This document shows positions 5,906 through 6,507 of a stretch of 6,507 nucleotides of DNA, piece by piece; position 1 is the first letter of the stretch; the number at the start of each line of letters is the position of its first letter. The notes below the pieces were generated by a model, which worked only from the letters and a program-made list of their open reading frames with translations, was not told the origin of the DNA and searched no databases. Position numbers and translations under genes: made by a program. The stretch covers positions 1 to 6,507 of the forward strand of contig CAWVME010000079.1 of the NCBI GenBank assembly GCA_963930325.1. The letters run 5' to 3'. Source of the DNA: CALXJM01 sp963930325 (GTDB lineage Bacteria > Bacillota > Clostridia > TANB77 > CAG-508).

Positions 5906-6507
5906 ATGAAAGATAAAATCAATAAAATCATTTCTATTATCAAAAAAGATGGGGTTTTAAAAGCTCTAAAAAAAATACAAAAATATATTTATGCTAATTA
6001 CATTTCAAAAATTAACATTTTTAGTTATTTGTATATAAAGATAAATTATAAGAAATTGTCAGTTGAATTAGATGATATTTTAAATGTAAAATATGATAGA
6101 ATTATTATATGGAGAAGTTCTTTTGGATGGAATGTTCCTCTTTTTCAAAGACCGCAACATATATCAAAAAATTTTGCAAAGAATGGTTGCTTAGTATTTT
6201 ACGAAGTTACTACAGTGACAGACAAGGTAAAAACTTGGAAAAAAATAGAAGATAATTTATACCTAGTTAATTTTAATAACCAAGAAATTAAGAAAATGTT
6301 ATTTAGCAAATTAGCACAAATTCATAAGCCCAAATATATACAATTTTATTCTACAGACTCTACAATTAGTCTGCAAAGCCTTAAAAATTTTATTGCAAAT
6401 GGCTACAAAATTATTTACGAATATATTGATGATTTAAGCCCATTACTTGTAGGAACGAAAGAACTACCGGCTAACATAAAAGAAAAATATGAATACATGT
6501 TAGAAGA
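5906..6507 (+). CDS. Probable glycosyltransferase, N-terminal 200 residues (3' end outside window)
   Basis: The frame from ATG at 5906 stays open to the right edge (200 full codons plus two bases), so the gene is cut, not broken. AAGGAAAG (5893-5900) overlaps the preceding stop codon and lies 5 bases ahead of the ATG; the gap from the oxidoreductase is 11 bases. A Lys/Ile-rich N-terminal stretch (1-62) with an aromatic segment (INIFSYLYIKINY, 36-48) may contact the membrane. It is followed by a Rossmann-like start: YDRIIIWRSSFGWNVPLFQR (63-82), continuing PQHIS. The W..P.FQRPQH pattern and the later YEYIDDLSP (171-179) match the N-terminal half of GT-B glycosyltransferases that read QRPQHL(A) and Y(D/E)Y.D(D/E)LS. 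The donor-binding half lies outside the window, so completeness and activity cannot be judged. By position it would be the third sugar transferase of the operon. Confidence 0.75.
   Translation, partial: MKDKINKIISIIKKDGVLKALKKIQKYIYANYISKINIFSYLYIKINYKKLSVELDDILNVKYDRIIIWRSSFGWNVPLFQRPQHISKNFAKNGCLVFYEVTTVTDKVKTWKKIEDNLYLVNFNNQEIKKMLFSKLAQIHKPKYIQFYSTDSTISLQSLKNFIANGYKIIYEYIDDLSPLLVGTKELPANIKEKYEYMLE

Noticed and set aside
4594..5993. Fourteen-base direct repeat AAAATATATTTATG at 4594-4607 and 5980-5993
   Set aside because: It is pure low-complexity AT sequence apart from one base, one copy is within a coding region, and no further homology flanks the copies; chance is sufficient.

Overview
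The window is a compact, single-strand stretch of a surface-polysaccharide (cell-envelope glycan) biosynthesis and export locus. The DNA is very AT-rich (one 60-base line counted by eye came to about 28% GC). The ribosome binding sites are strong and A/G-rich (AAGGAGG, GGAGGA, AAAGGAG), codon use is A/T-ending, and one TTG start is used. This fits a low-GC member of the Bacillota (Clostridia-like), but the assignment rests on composition and protein style only, not on a marker gene.

Layout, all on the + strand: (1) the C-terminal part of a polytopic membrane protein resembling the O-antigen ligase / polysaccharide polymerase group, cut by the left edge; (2) a 63-base gap with a near-consensus housekeeping promoter; (3) an ABC-2 permease and (4) its ATPase, a Wzm/Wzt- or TagGH/RgpCD-type glycan exporter; (5) a family 2 glycosyltransferase; (6) a divergent GT-B (family 4-like) glycosyltransferase starting at TTG inside the end of the previous gene; (7) an FAD-dependent oxidoreductase of the UDP-galactopyranose mutase / amine oxidase type; (8) the first 200 codons of a third probable glycosyltransferase, cut by the right edge. 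From the promoter to the right edge the gaps are 12, 14, -11, 27 and 11 bases, with no terminator seen, so genes 3 to 8 are probably one transcription unit.

Working model (inference): the glycosyltransferases build a lipid-linked glycan at the cytoplasmic face, the FAD enzyme may supply or remodel an unusual sugar, and the ABC transporter flips the finished polymer outward. The ATPase ends right after its nucleotide-binding domain, so it has no room for the C-terminal carbohydrate-binding module seen in some Wzt proteins. The ligase/polymerase-like protein just upstream may act on the exported glycan outside the membrane.

I see no mobile element, CRISPR array, tRNA, rRNA or riboswitch. There is no gene-free stretch longer than 63 bases. 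I do not see clear evidence for an entirely new system; the least ordinary points are the oxidoreductase of unknown substrate, the ABC exporter next to a polymerase/ligase-like protein, and the divergent glycosyltransferases.
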